Source: Clostridium sp. CAG:411 (GTDB taxonomy: Bacteria > Bacillota > Clostridia > Lachnospirales > Lachnospiraceae). From it: 48,833 nucleotides of DNA. The number at the start of each line of letters is the position of its first letter. The first letter of the stretch is position 1. The notes below the pieces were generated by a model. That model was not told where the DNA came from, did no database searches, and saw only the letters and a program-made list of their open reading frames with translations. The stretch spans positions 36,991 through 85,823 of the forward strand of contig FR899735.1 of the NCBI GenBank assembly GCA_000437275.1, in the 5' to 3' direction. This document shows positions 26,168 through 35,189 of the stretch, piece after piece. The position numbers and the translations under genes are program-made.

Positions 26168-27361
26168 GTGAGTAACAAAATTGTGAAAGATGCAAAATTA
26201 AATACTGCATCAACATCAAAAGAGGCGAAAAAGAAACAGCCAAAACGATTGCAACAAAATACAGGTGGTTCAGTAAGTTTTGGTGCAAGAACAGTGCTAT
26301 TAACATTAGGAGTTATCGTTGTTATTGCAGCATGTATATATGTAGGTTATAATTCATTGCGAGTAAAAACGATTATGTCTATTAAAGACAAATCTGGAAA
26401 GACTACAGAGTATTCTATTAAGAACCTTGGCTATTATGTATATCAGGGTGAAGCACAGTATGATACGATGTATAAGAGTTTGTATGCAAACTACGGAATG
26501 GAAGACTTTAATTTCTGGGAGCAGGGTGGCGATGATGCTACAAATGCTGCAGATAGTTTGTCTGAAAGCATTATTACAGATGCACAAGAAGATTTTATTT
26601 TGTATCAGCAGGCAGTTTCAGAAGGATATGAAGCTACAGATGATGACAAAAAGGATGCACAGAAGCAGACAGATGAAGCAGTAAAGAATATGACGAAAAA
26701 GCAGAAATTAATTCGCGGATTATCAGAAAAGGAAGTTTATAATTGTATTCTTAAACAGGTAATTGGTGAGCGTTATAAAAAAGATAAGATTGCTTCCCTT
26801 AACTTAGATTATGATAAAATCACAGCTAAAGTTAAGAAAAAAGATTATAAGCAATATGACTTCCAGTATTATACAATAGCAACAACAAAGACAAATGATG
26901 ATGGTAAGAGCGAATCATTGAGCAAAGACGAAATTAAAAATTTAAAATCTAAGATGTCTGACTTGTTAAAACAGGCAAAATCAGCAGACGATTTTACAAC
27001 ACTTTTCGGTAAAGATGATAATGGAAAAGCTAAGACACAGAATGATGATGGAATTAGCTTTGTAGAAAATGGTCAGTTAATCGAAAAAGATGGTTTTGAC
27101 AAAAAAGTTGATGCAAAGATTAAGAAAATGAAAGTTGGAGAGATTTCTGCTGTATTAGAGGGCGAAGATGCATTATATATCATTAAGCTTACAGACAATA
27201 CTTCAACAGATAGTTATGATAACGCAGTAAAGGAAGCTAAGAGTACTGCAGAAGAAGATGCATTTAAGACAGAATATACGGACAACATCGAGAAGAATTA
27301 CGATGTTAAAGTAAACGACAAAGTATGGGAAAATGTACACATTGGACAATACGCTATGTAA
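26168..27361 (+). CDS. Membrane-anchored PrsA/SurA-like foldase
   Basis: A 397-residue protein with a basic cytoplasmic tail (1-40), one hydrophobic segment (about 43-63, LLTLGVIVVIAACIYVGYNS) and a large charged extracytoplasmic part. Helices around 110-210 resemble the chaperone part of SurA/PrsA proteins. A later region with the string VGEISAVLEGEDALYIIKL (about 325-345) resembles the end of a parvulin peptidyl-prolyl isomerase domain. The parvulin fold is divergent, so activity is doubtful. It would help folding of exported proteins at the membrane. It starts with GTG, supported by CGGAGG 7-8 bases upstream. The gene has its own promoter and terminator. Confidence 0.65.
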   Translation: MSNKIVKDAKLNTASTSKEAKKKQPKRLQQNTGGSVSFGARTVLLTLGVIVVIAACIYVGYNSLRVKTIMSIKDKSGKTTEYSIKNLGYYVYQGEAQYDTMYKSLYANYGMEDFNFWEQGGDDATNAADSLSESIITDAQEDFILYQQAVSEGYEATDDDKKDAQKQTDEAVKNMTKKQKLIRGLSEKEVYNCILKQVIGERYKKDKIASLNLDYDKITAKVKKKDYKQYDFQYYTIATTKTNDDGKSESLSKDEIKNLKSKMSDLLKQAKSADDFTTLFGKDDNGKAKTQNDDGISFVENGQLIEKDGFDKKVDAKIKKMKVGEISAVLEGEDALYIIKLTDNTSTDSYDNAVKEAKSTAEEDAFKTEYTDNIEKNYDVKVNDKVWENVHIGQYAM

Positions 27362-27374
27362 ATCATGTATAAAA

Positions 27375-27404
27375 AAAGAGGGCTGTATTTGACAGCTCTC
27401 TTTT
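27375..27404 (+). terminator. Terminator after the PrsA-like gene
   Basis: AAAGAGGGCTGT (27375-27386) pairs with ACAGCTCTCTTT with one G-U pair or mismatch; five-base loop; T-run. Confidence 0.9.
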
Positions 27405-27440
27405 GCGTTGTAGGAAAGTTATAAAAAAGTTTGATATTTA

Positions 27441-27469
27441 TTGGCTTATGGGAAAAAATGTGATACAAT
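27441..27469 (+). promoter_or_regulatory. Promoter of purL
   Basis: TTGGCT (27441-27446), 17-base spacer, TACAAT (27464-27469). It shares CTTATGGGAAAAA with the promoter at 26083. The leader of about 100 bases shows no purine riboswitch that I can recognise, only a small AGCC/GGGCT hairpin near 27546. Confidence 0.7.
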
Positions 27470-27578
27470 ATAAGAAGTTTTTGTTTTTTGCCCTATAGAG
27501 TATAGTAGTTTGTAGAGTAAAAAGTTTAATTCAATAGTGAGAAAAGCCTTTGGGCTATAAATGGAAAGGAGCTACATA

Positions 27579-30500
27579 ATGAGTAACGTAAGAAGAGTTT
27601 ATGTGGAAAAGAAAATGCCATATGCTGTTGCAGCAAAGGAATTAAAGGCAGAGATAAAGAGTTATTTGGATATTACTGCTTTGACAAATGTTCGTGTGCT
27701 TATTCGTTATGATATTGAAAACGTTAGTGAGGAAACTTATAAAAAGGCACTTGGTACAGTCTTTTCAGAGCCACCAGTAGATATTGTATATGAGGAGACA
27801 TTCCAGTGTGAGGCTGGAGATAAGACATTTTCTGTAGAATATTTACCAGGACAGTTTGACCAGCGTGCAGATTCCGCTGAACAGTGCGTAAAATTGCTTC
27901 ATGAAAGCGAGAATCCAATTATTCGTTCCGCTACTACTTATGTATTATCTGGTTCCATTACAGAAGAAGAGTTTGCTAAAATTAAAGAATATTGTATCAA
28001 TCCAGTAGATTCTAGAGAAACAGATGAGACAAAACCAGCTACTTTGATTACAGAGTTTGAAGAACCAGCAGATGTTAAGATTTTTGATGGTTTCAAGGAT
28101 ATGGGAGAAGCAGAGTTGAAGGAATTGTATGATTCTTTAGGATTGGCTATGACATTTAAAGACTTTTTACACATTCAAAATTATTATAAGAATGAAGAAA
28201 AGAGAAATCCATCCATGACAGAAATCCGTGTGTTGGATACTTACTGGTCTGATCATTGCCGTCATACAACATTCTCAACAGAATTAAAGAATGTTACGTT
28301 CGAAGGTGGATATTATCATGAGCCAATCGTGGAGACTTATGAGAGATATTTGAATGATCGTGCAGTATTATATAAAGATCGTAAAGATAAGTTTGTTTGC
28401 TTGATGGACATTGCCCTTATGGGAATGAAAAAATTAAAGGCAGAGGGCAAGTTGGATGACATGGAAGTTTCTGATGAAATCAATGCATGTTCTATCGTTG
28501 TTCCTGTAGAAGTAGACGGAAAAGAAGAAGAGTGGTTGGTATTCTTTAAGAACGAAACACACAATCACCCAACTGAAATTGAGCCATTTGGTGGAGCTGC
28601 TACTTGTCTTGGTGGAGCAATCCGTGATCCGTTGTCAGGCCGTGGTTATGTATATCAGGCGATGCGTGTAACAGGAGCAGCAGATCCTACTGTTTCTTTA
28701 AAGGATACTTTACATGGTAAACTGCCACAGAGAAAAATTGTAACAGGAGCTGCACATGGATATAGTTCTTATGGTAACCAGATTGGATTGGCAACAGGTC
28801 TTGTAAAGGAAATTTACCATCCTGATTATGTGGCTAAGAGAATGGAAATTGGTGCTGTTATGGGTGCTGCACCAAGAAGAAGTGTAATCCGTGAAAATTC
28901 TGATCCAGGCGATATTATTATTTTACTTGGTGGTAGAACTGGACGTGATGGATGTGGTGGAGCAACTGGTTCCTCTAAAGCACATACAGAAAGTTCTATT
29001 GACACATGTGGTGCAGAAGTACAAAAAGGAAATGCTCCAACAGAGAGAAAGATTCAGCGTTTGTTCCGTCGTGAAGAAGTAAGTGCATTGATTAAAAAAT
29101 GTAATGACTTTGGTGCCGGTGGTGTATCTGTTGCAATTGGTGAATTGGCAGATGGATTAACTATTGACTTAGACAAAGTACCTAAGAAATATGCTGGTTT
29201 AGATGGTACAGAACTTGCAATTTCTGAATCTCAGGAACGTATGGCAGTAGTAGTAGATTCTAGCAATGTAGATAAGATGTTGGCATATGCAGAGGAAGAA
29301 AATTTAGAGGCTGTTGTAGTGGCAACAGTAACAGAGGACCCAAGATTGGTAATTAGCTGGAGAGGAAAAGAAATTGTAAATATTTCCAGAGCATTTTTGG
29401 ATACAAACGGAGCACATCAGGAAACAGATGTAGTTGTTCCGATGCCTTCCAAAGAGGATAGCGTTTTGGATCAGTCTGTAGCTGTAACAGATGTTAAGAA
29501 AAAATGGTTAGATACATTAAAAGATTTGAATGTATGCTCTCAAAAGGGTCTGGTAGAAATGTTTGATAGTTCTATCGGTGCCGCAACAGTAACCATGCCA
29601 TATGGTGGAAAATATCAATTGACAGAAACACAGTCTATGATTGCAAAATTACCAGTATTAAATGGAAAATGCGATACAGTGACAATGATGAGTTATGGAT
29701 TAGATCCATATCTTTCAAGCTGGAGTCCATATCATGGTTCTGTATATGCAGTCATTTCTTCTGTTGCAAAGATTGTAGCAGCAGGTGGTGATTATAGTAA
29801 GATTCGTTTTACTTTCCAGGAATATTTCGAAAGATTAGGAAATGATCCAAAACGTTGGGGAAAACCAATGGCAGCTTTACTTGGTGCTTATGATGCACAG
29901 ATTAAGCTTGGACTTCCTTCTATTGGTGGAAAAGATAGTATGTCAGGAACATTTAATGATATTGACGTACCTCCAACACTTTGCTCTTTCGCTGTAAATG
30001 TTGGAAAAATTCAGGATGTTGTTACACCAGAGTTGAAAAAAGCAGGAAACAAGTTAGTACGTTTTTCAATCAAGAGAGATCAGTATGGTTTGCCAGGCTA
30101 TGAATACCTAATGAATTTATATGCAGGTATTACAAAACTTATCCATGACAAAGTATTGGTTTCTACTTATGCAATTGGTTTTGGTGGTGTATGTGAAGCA
30201 GTTAGTAAGATGGCATTTGGTAATAAGCTTGGTGTTGAATTATCAACACAGATTCCAAATAGCGAATACTTCAGAGCTTCTTATGGCGATATTATTGCTG
30301 AAGTTTCAGCAGAGGATATTGCTAAGATTGATGTGGATTATGTTGAAATCGGTTCTGTGCTTGCGGATGCAAAATTTGTATGTGGCGGAGCAGAGATTTC
30401 TATGGATGAAGCATTAGCTGCATGGACAGGTACTTTGGAAAAAGTATTCCCTACAAAATCAGATGTAGAACAGAAAGAAATTGAGACAAAACTTTACGAT

Positions 30501-31334
30501 AGCAAAACAGTATATGTTGCTAAGAATAAGATAGCAAAACCAAAAGTATTTATACCTGTATTCCCTGGAACAAACTGTGAATACGATACAGCAAAATCAT
30601 TCCAGGCTGCTGGAGCAGATACAAAAACAGTTGTATTTAAGAATATGACAGAAGAAAACATAACAGATTCAGTAAATGCCTTTGTAAATGCCATTGAAGA
30701 ATCACAGATTTTAATGTTCTCAGGCGGTTTTTCGGCTGGTGATGAACCAGATGGTTCTGCTAAGTTTATTTCATCTGTGTTCCGTAATGAAAAGATTAAA
30801 GAAGCAGTAAATGATTTATTGACAAAGAGAGATGGATTGGCACTTGGTATTTGTAATGGTTTCCAGGCATTGATTAAATTAGGATTGGTTCCATATGGTG
30901 AAATTACACCTCAAAAAGAGGATTCTCCAACACTTACAACAAACAGCATTGGACGTCATATTTCAAAGACTGTTTATACAAAGGTTATAACGAATAAGTC
31001 CCCATGGTTACAAAAGGCTGAACTCGGCGGAGTATATTCTATTCCTGCTTCTCATGGAGAAGGTCGTTTTGTAGCGAGTGAAGAATGGATTAAAAAGTTA
31101 TTTGAAAATGGTCAGGTAGCTACACAGTATGTAGATATAGACGGAAATCCTACAATGAACGAAGATTTCAATCCAAATGGTTCTTATTGCGCAATCGAAG
31201 GTATTACAAGTCCAGATGGACGTGTATTAGGAAAAATGGCACATTCTGAACGTAGAGGAGATGGCGTTGCATTAAATATTTACGGAAATCAGAATCAGCT
31301 TATTTTTGAGTCTGGTGTATCTTACTTTAAGTAA
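27579..31334 (+). CDS. purL: Phosphoribosylformylglycinamidine synthase (single chain)
   Basis: A 1251-residue FGAM synthase fusing synthetase and glutaminase, the fourth step of purine synthesis: FGAR + glutamine + ATP to FGAM. Visible are TYWSDHCRHTTF (near residue 225), FKNETHNHPTEIEPFGGAAT, GGRTGRDGCGGATGSS, and the C-terminal class I glutaminase from about 990 (VFIPVFPGTNCEYDTA) with nucleophile Cys near 1092 in LGICNGFQ. This large form is the gammaproteobacterial and clostridial type, unlike the three-part PurLQS of Bacillus. AAAGGAG lies 8 bases before ATG 27579; the in-frame ATG 27561 overlaps the ribosome site and is rejected. It stands alone, without other pur genes. Confidence 0.97.
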   Translation: MSNVRRVYVEKKMPYAVAAKELKAEIKSYLDITALTNVRVLIRYDIENVSEETYKKALGTVFSEPPVDIVYEETFQCEAGDKTFSVEYLPGQFDQRADSAEQCVKLLHESENPIIRSATTYVLSGSITEEEFAKIKEYCINPVDSRETDETKPATLITEFEEPADVKIFDGFKDMGEAELKELYDSLGLAMTFKDFLHIQNYYKNEEKRNPSMTEIRVLDTYWSDHCRHTTFSTELKNVTFEGGYYHEPIVETYERYLNDRAVLYKDRKDKFVCLMDIALMGMKKLKAEGKLDDMEVSDEINACSIVVPVEVDGKEEEWLVFFKNETHNHPTEIEPFGGAATCLGGAIRDPLSGRGYVYQAMRVTGAADPTVSLKDTLHGKLPQRKIVTGAAHGYSSYGNQIGLATGLVKEIYHPDYVAKRMEIGAVMGAAPRRSVIRENSDPGDIIILLGGRTGRDGCGGATGSSKAHTESSIDTCGAEVQKGNAPTERKIQRLFRREEVSALIKKCNDFGAGGVSVAIGELADGLTIDLDKVPKKYAGLDGTELAISESQERMAVVVDSSNVDKMLAYAEEENLEAVVVATVTEDPRLVISWRGKEIVNISRAFLDTNGAHQETDVVVPMPSKEDSVLDQSVAVTDVKKKWLDTLKDLNVCSQKGLVEMFDSSIGAATVTMPYGGKYQLTETQSMIAKLPVLNGKCDTVTMMSYGLDPYLSSWSPYHGSVYAVISSVAKIVAAGGDYSKIRFTFQEYFERLGNDPKRWGKPMAALLGAYDAQIKLGLPSIGGKDSMSGTFNDIDVPPTLCSFAVNVGKIQDVVTPELKKAGNKLVRFSIKRDQYGLPGYEYLMNLYAGITKLIHDKVLVSTYAIGFGGVCEAVSKMAFGNKLGVELSTQIPNSEYFRASYGDIIAEVSAEDIAKIDVDYVEIGSVLADAKFVCGGAEISMDEALAAWTGTLEKVFPTKSDVEQKEIETKLYDSKTVYVAKNKIAKPKVFIPVFPGTNCEYDTAKSFQAAGADTKTVVFKNMTEENITDSVNAFVNAIEESQILMFSGGFSAGDEPDGSAKFISSVFRNEKIKEAVNDLLTKRDGLALGICNGFQALIKLGLVPYGEITPQKEDSPTLTTNSIGRHISKTVYTKVITNKSPWLQKAELGGVYSIPASHGEGRFVASEEWIKKLFENGQVATQYVDIDGNPTMNEDFNPNGSYCAIEGITSPDGRVLGKMAHSERRGDGVALNIYGNQNQLIFESGVSYFK

Positions 31335-31374
31335 AAGGCGAGGCAACGGACCGTAGATTTATAGATAGGTAATT

Positions 31375-31430
31375 AAAAAACGACTTCACAAGTTTAGATT
31401 TTAATATCTAATACTTGGAAGTCGTTTTTT
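31375..31430 (+). terminator. Terminator after purL
   Basis: A long hairpin with CGACTTC (31381-31387) pairing GAAGTCG (31418-31424), continued inside by CAAGT/ACTTG and TTAGAT/ATCTAA, then TTTTTT. Confidence 0.9.
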
Positions 31431-31738
31431 GTGCTTAATGCAGTTTAAATGGTGTAAAAACAGAAAAAAGGAAATCAATATGACATACATTTTTGTAGAC
31501 TACAGCTGTAGTTTGTATTGAAATTCGACAAAGAAATAGATGAAATTCAAAAGAAACTATACAAAATGATAAAATTAAATTGCAATTGTGAAAAAAGTGT
31601 GATATACTTGTAAATGGATGTAGGGGAGTACATAAAAAGGAAAAAATGGAAATTCTTGATTATAAGTTGTGTTTTAAACTGTCCTTTTTATGCTATATAT
31701 GCATTCAATATATAAAAAAGAAGGGATGGTAGAGGTTT
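31431..31738 (+). other. Regulatory region before the sugar ABC operon
   Basis: About 300 bases without a gene. A perfect 14-bp palindrome, ACTACAGCTGTAGT, lies at 31499-31512. The promoter is at 31580-31608, followed by a leader of about 125 bases with no clear structure. Confidence 0.6.
31580..31608 (+). promoter_or_regulatory. Promoter of the sugar ABC operon
   Basis: TTGCAA (31580-31585), 17-base spacer, TATACT (31603-31608). Confidence 0.75.
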
Positions 31739-33115
31739 ATGAAAAAATTTAAAAAACTTACTACAATGTTACTTTTAATGGCAATGGTGCTTTCAATGGG
31801 AGGCTGTGGATCAAAAGATTCAGATAAGAGCAAAGATGATTCATCGAAAAAGTCTGATTCTAGTGATGAGGTTGCAAATGGTGAAAATGTAGAAGTCAAT
31901 ATTCTTCAGTATAAGATTGAAATTGAAGACGCATTGCAAGCAGCAGCAAAAAAGTACCAAGAATTATATCCAAATGTTAAGATTAATGTTGAAAGTGTCG
32001 GAGGAGCAGATAGTGTAGATACTTTATATAAGGCAAAGGCTGCCAGCGGTTCTATGCCTGATATTTTCAACTGTGCAGGACCTGTAAGTTGTGATACATA
32101 TGCAGATTATTTGGAAGATTTGTCAGATCAGCCTTGGGTTGAACATGCAAATGCAGGTATGTTGGATTTAGATACCATTGATGGAAAGGTATATGGAATG
32201 CCTGTTACCACAGAAGGTATGGGATTAGTTGTAAATAAAGCAATGTTTGAAGCTGCTGGTGTAGATGTTTCTACATTAGATAGTTATGATAAAATTGATA
32301 AGGCATTTGATACATTACAAAAAGCAATTGATGCAGGTGACTTAAAGAAAGATTTTCCTAATTTAGAGAATGTTGTTTCTGTACAGGGTGGTGCTACATG
32401 GGTATTAGGAAACCATGCATGTAATGTTGCATTATCTCCAGAGTTTAACGAAGATGTATTTGCATGTGCAGATGCGAAAACTGTTGAGTTTAAGTATAAA
32501 GATGCATATGAAGCATTTATAGAATTGCAGTTAAATTATTCTGCAGCAAAAGATGACTGGTCAAAAGCATTAAAGACAGATTACAATGCAGCAGTTCAGG
32601 AACAGCTTGCAACAGGAAAGGTTGCTTGTATCCAGCAGGGTAACTGGATTTACAATGATGTAAAGAAGATTGATCAGACAACAGCAGACAATTTAGTATT
32701 TATTCCAGCACCAATTAAGGGATACAAAGAGGACTCTATCTTCTCAATTGTTTCTAACTATTGGTGTGTAAACAAGACATCTGATGATAAAGTAAAAGAA
32801 GCAAGTAAACATTTCTTGAACTGGTTATATCAGTCTGACGAAGGAAAGAAAATTGTTGTAAATGAGTTTGGATTTACTCCTGTATTTGATAACTACGGTG
32901 ATTTAGAGCCATCAGACAATTTAACAAAGAGCATGGTAGAATTCTTCAAAAATGGAAAGGGAATTTCTATGGTATTCCAGGGAGCTCCTGACGGTGAGGA
33001 CTACACTATGAATGTATTTGGTGCAAAAGTACAGGGTGTATTATCTGGCGAGTTAAAATGGGATGATGTATTTACACAGTCAGCCAAAGAATGGTCAGAA
33101 AGAAGAGCGAAATAG
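31739..33115 (+). CDS. ABC importer substrate-binding lipoprotein (CUT1 sugar family)
   Basis: A 458-residue extracellular solute-binding protein of family 1. The lipoprotein signal is MKKFKKLTTMLLLMAMVLSM followed by the lipobox MGGC (Cys22-23), then a Ser/Asp/Lys-rich linker to about residue 50. The mature part has typical family features: AAKKYQELYPNVKINVESVG, the hinge region DGKVYGMPVTTEGMGLVVNK, and TGKVACIQQGNWIYND. It delivers a sugar or oligosaccharide to the two permeases downstream. The substrate cannot be read from the sequence. A hairpin downstream (33160-33190) probably favours its expression over that of the permeases. Confidence 0.9.
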   Translation: MKKFKKLTTMLLLMAMVLSMGGCGSKDSDKSKDDSSKKSDSSDEVANGENVEVNILQYKIEIEDALQAAAKKYQELYPNVKINVESVGGADSVDTLYKAKAASGSMPDIFNCAGPVSCDTYADYLEDLSDQPWVEHANAGMLDLDTIDGKVYGMPVTTEGMGLVVNKAMFEAAGVDVSTLDSYDKIDKAFDTLQKAIDAGDLKKDFPNLENVVSVQGGATWVLGNHACNVALSPEFNEDVFACADAKTVEFKYKDAYEAFIELQLNYSAAKDDWSKALKTDYNAAVQEQLATGKVACIQQGNWIYNDVKKIDQTTADNLVFIPAPIKGYKEDSIFSIVSNYWCVNKTSDDKVKEASKHFLNWLYQSDEGKKIVVNEFGFTPVFDNYGDLEPSDNLTKSMVEFFKNGKGISMVFQGAPDGEDYTMNVFGAKVQGVLSGELKWDDVFTQSAKEWSERRAK

Positions 33116-33159
33116 TTTTGTTTTGTAAATATTAGATTTTAAATTATTTCTTAAAATAG

Positions 33160-33195
33160 AACAGGGTGTGGCATCACGCCATACCCTGTTTTGTT
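33160..33195 (+). terminator. Partial terminator between binding protein and permeases
   Basis: AACAGGGT plus TGGC pairs with GCCA plus ACCCTGTT; short T-rich end (TTTTG). A typical intra-operon terminator that lets part of transcription through. Confidence 0.7.
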
Positions 33196-33311
33196 ATGGA
33201 AAGGCAAAGTTTAGTGTAGAGTCAGGTATTTTTGCGTGAGCGTTACTCGTATATATTTAATAAAGTATATATGGGTAAAAGTCATACAAAAAGATGAAAG
33301 GAGAGGAATGT

Positions 33312-34163
33312 ATGAAACGATCAAAGTTGACATTTTGGGGATTTTTAGCCCCTTGTTTAATCTGTTTCATAGGATTTGTATTGATACCAACACTAATGGG
33401 ATTATATTATTCATTAACAGATTGGAATGGTGTTGCGAAAGAACCAAGTTTAATTGGATTTGAAAATTATGTGAAAGTTTTTCACGATTCGCAATATTGG
33501 TATTCTTTTGGATACACTGCGTTATTTACTATATGTGCAGTATTGCTGATCAATGGCTTTGGATTTGGTCTTGCATTATTAGTAACACAGAAATTTAAAG
33601 GTGCAACGTTTATGAGAGGTATCTTTTTTATGCCTAATCTGGTCGGAGGATTGCTATTAGGTTATACATGGAAATTTATCTTTACTAAGATTTTTCCAGC
33701 AACGAACATACCAATTTTAGGAAATTGGCTTGCGGATAATAAAACAGGATTTATTGGTCTGTTAATTCTTATGGTATGGCAGATGAGTGGTTATATGATG
33801 ATTATCTATATTGCTGGAATACAGAATATTCCAGACAGTGTAATGGAAGCTGCATCCCTTGATGGCGCAGTAGGATTGAAGAAATTGTTTAAAATAACCA
33901 TTCCTATGGTAGCGCAATCATTTACAATTGGATTATTTTTGATTTTGTCAAATTCCTTCAAACTGTTTGACCAAAATATGTCTTTGACTGGAGGTAATCC
34001 TAACCATAAAAACGAAATGTTAGCATTAAATATTTATAATTCTGCATTTAATAGTAATCAGATGGGTGAGGCGCAGGCAAAGGCTATGATCTTTTTCATT
34101 ACAATTGCTATATTTAGTGTCATTCAGCTAACAATTACAAAACGAGCAGAAGTAGAGGCATAG
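33312..34163 (+). CDS. Sugar ABC transporter permease, MalF/UgpA type
   Basis: A 283-residue inner-membrane permease with six predicted hydrophobic segments, beginning LTFWGFLAPCLICFIGF and LYYSLTDWNG, which is usual in CUT1 permease A subunits. The EAA loop that docks to the ATPase is MEAASLDGAVGLKKLFKITIP near residue 185-205. The frame opens at 33294, but AAAGGAGAGG precedes ATG 33312 properly. It is followed at 11 bases by the second permease. No ATPase gene is present, so a shared MsmK-type ATPase encoded elsewhere is assumed. Confidence 0.9.
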   Translation: MKRSKLTFWGFLAPCLICFIGFVLIPTLMGLYYSLTDWNGVAKEPSLIGFENYVKVFHDSQYWYSFGYTALFTICAVLLINGFGFGLALLVTQKFKGATFMRGIFFMPNLVGGLLLGYTWKFIFTKIFPATNIPILGNWLADNKTGFIGLLILMVWQMSGYMMIIYIAGIQNIPDSVMEAASLDGAVGLKKLFKITIPMVAQSFTIGLFLILSNSFKLFDQNMSLTGGNPNHKNEMLALNIYNSAFNSNQMGEAQAKAMIFFITIAIFSVIQLTITKRAEVEA

Positions 34164-34174
34164 GAGGGGAAAAT

Positions 34175-35026
34175 ATGAAAGGAAAAAATATACTAAGAAG
34201 CATATGGCAAATAATTTATCGCGTTTTTTTAGTTTTACTTTATTTGTTCCCGATTGCAATGCTTATCTGGGTTGCTTTTAAATCTGCAAAAGATATTGCA
34301 ATAAATATATTGGGTATACCGTCAGAATGGATTGGATTTGAAAACTTTTCTACGGCAATTGAAAAGATGGAATTTTTGATGGCATTTAAAAATTCACTTA
34401 TTGTAACAGTAATATCCACTGTTTGTCTATGCGTATTTTCTGCTATGGCGGCATGGGTGTTGGTACGAAACAAAACCAAAATGTCAAATTTAATTTTTAT
34501 GTTGTTTTCTGTTTCTATGTTGATCCCATTTCAATGTGTAATGTTACCATTGATGAAAATAATGGGAAGATTTGGACTTGGACAGTTTGGAATTGATTTG
34601 ATGAATCATCAAGGATTGATTTTGGCGTATATTGGTTTTGGTTCGGCTATGTCAATTATGTTATACCATGGATTTATCAAAGGTATTCCTGTAGAATTAG
34701 AGGAAGCTGCTGCCATTGACGGTTGTAGCACGCCGGGGATCTTTTTCCGAATTGTAATGCCACTACTTGGACCAATTACAACAACAGTTGGAATTGTAAA
34801 TATTATGTGGATATGGAATGACTACTTGTTACCAAGTATCGTTCTTTCTGGTAAATCTGAATTACGAACCTTACCATTGCAGACGTATAAATTCTTTGGT
34901 TCCTTTACAACAAACTGGGGTGTTGCCGCTGCGGCATTATTGTTAATTATGTTGCCAGTTATTATTTTCTATATTATAGCACAGAAAAAGATTATCAAAG
35001 GTGTTGTAGATGGAGCAGTAAAATAA
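34175..35026 (+). CDS. Sugar ABC transporter permease, MalG/UgpE type
   Basis: A 283-residue partner permease with the N-terminal LLYLFPIAMLIWVAFKSAKDI of CUT1 B subunits, six hydrophobic segments and the EAA loop ELEEAAAIDGCSTPGIFFRI near residue 170-190. The end IIAQKKIIKGVVDGAVK is the typical family C-terminus. AGGAGGGG lies before the ATG. It closes the operon, followed by a terminator. Confidence 0.92.
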   Translation: MKGKNILRSIWQIIYRVFLVLLYLFPIAMLIWVAFKSAKDIAINILGIPSEWIGFENFSTAIEKMEFLMAFKNSLIVTVISTVCLCVFSAMAAWVLVRNKTKMSNLIFMLFSVSMLIPFQCVMLPLMKIMGRFGLGQFGIDLMNHQGLILAYIGFGSAMSIMLYHGFIKGIPVELEEAAAIDGCSTPGIFFRIVMPLLGPITTTVGIVNIMWIWNDYLLPSIVLSGKSELRTLPLQTYKFFGSFTTNWGVAAAALLLIMLPVIIFYIIAQKKIIKGVVDGAVK

Positions 35027-35036
35027 ATAACAAAAA

Positions 35037-35085
35037 TAAAAGCCTTCGCTTTTTCTTTCCAAGAAACAGTGGAGGCTTTTGCTTT
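35037..35085 (+). terminator. Terminator after sugar ABC operon
   Basis: AAAAGCCTTC pairs with GGAGGCTTTT (35071-35080), with a 22-base loop and a T-containing end. Confidence 0.75.
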
Positions 35086-35111
35086 ACATTAGAAATAGAA
35101 TTCGTTATACT
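35083..35111 (+). promoter_or_regulatory. Sigma-A-type promoter of sigK-clpS-clpA
   Basis: TTTACA (35083-35088), 17-base spacer, TATACT (35106-35111). Confidence 0.6.
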
Positions 35112-35131
35112 AAAATTTGAAAGTGGAAAGG

Positions 35132-35160
35132 CACAAAAATGCAAAAAGTTGCATATTGTA
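35132..35160 (+). promoter_or_regulatory. Possible sigma-K/E-type promoter of sigK
   Basis: CACA (35132-35135), 15 bases, then GCATATTGTA (35151-35160). This is close to the Bacillus sigma-K pattern mACm-N16-gmATAnnnTa and could serve autoregulation. It is short and AT-rich, so chance is possible. Confidence 0.35.
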
Positions 35161-35189
35161 AAAGAAAGTAATATATGAGGTGCTTAACA

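Noticed and set aside
27470..27578. Purine riboswitch before purL
   Set aside because: The leader lacks the conserved three-way junction strings; only a small hairpin is seen.
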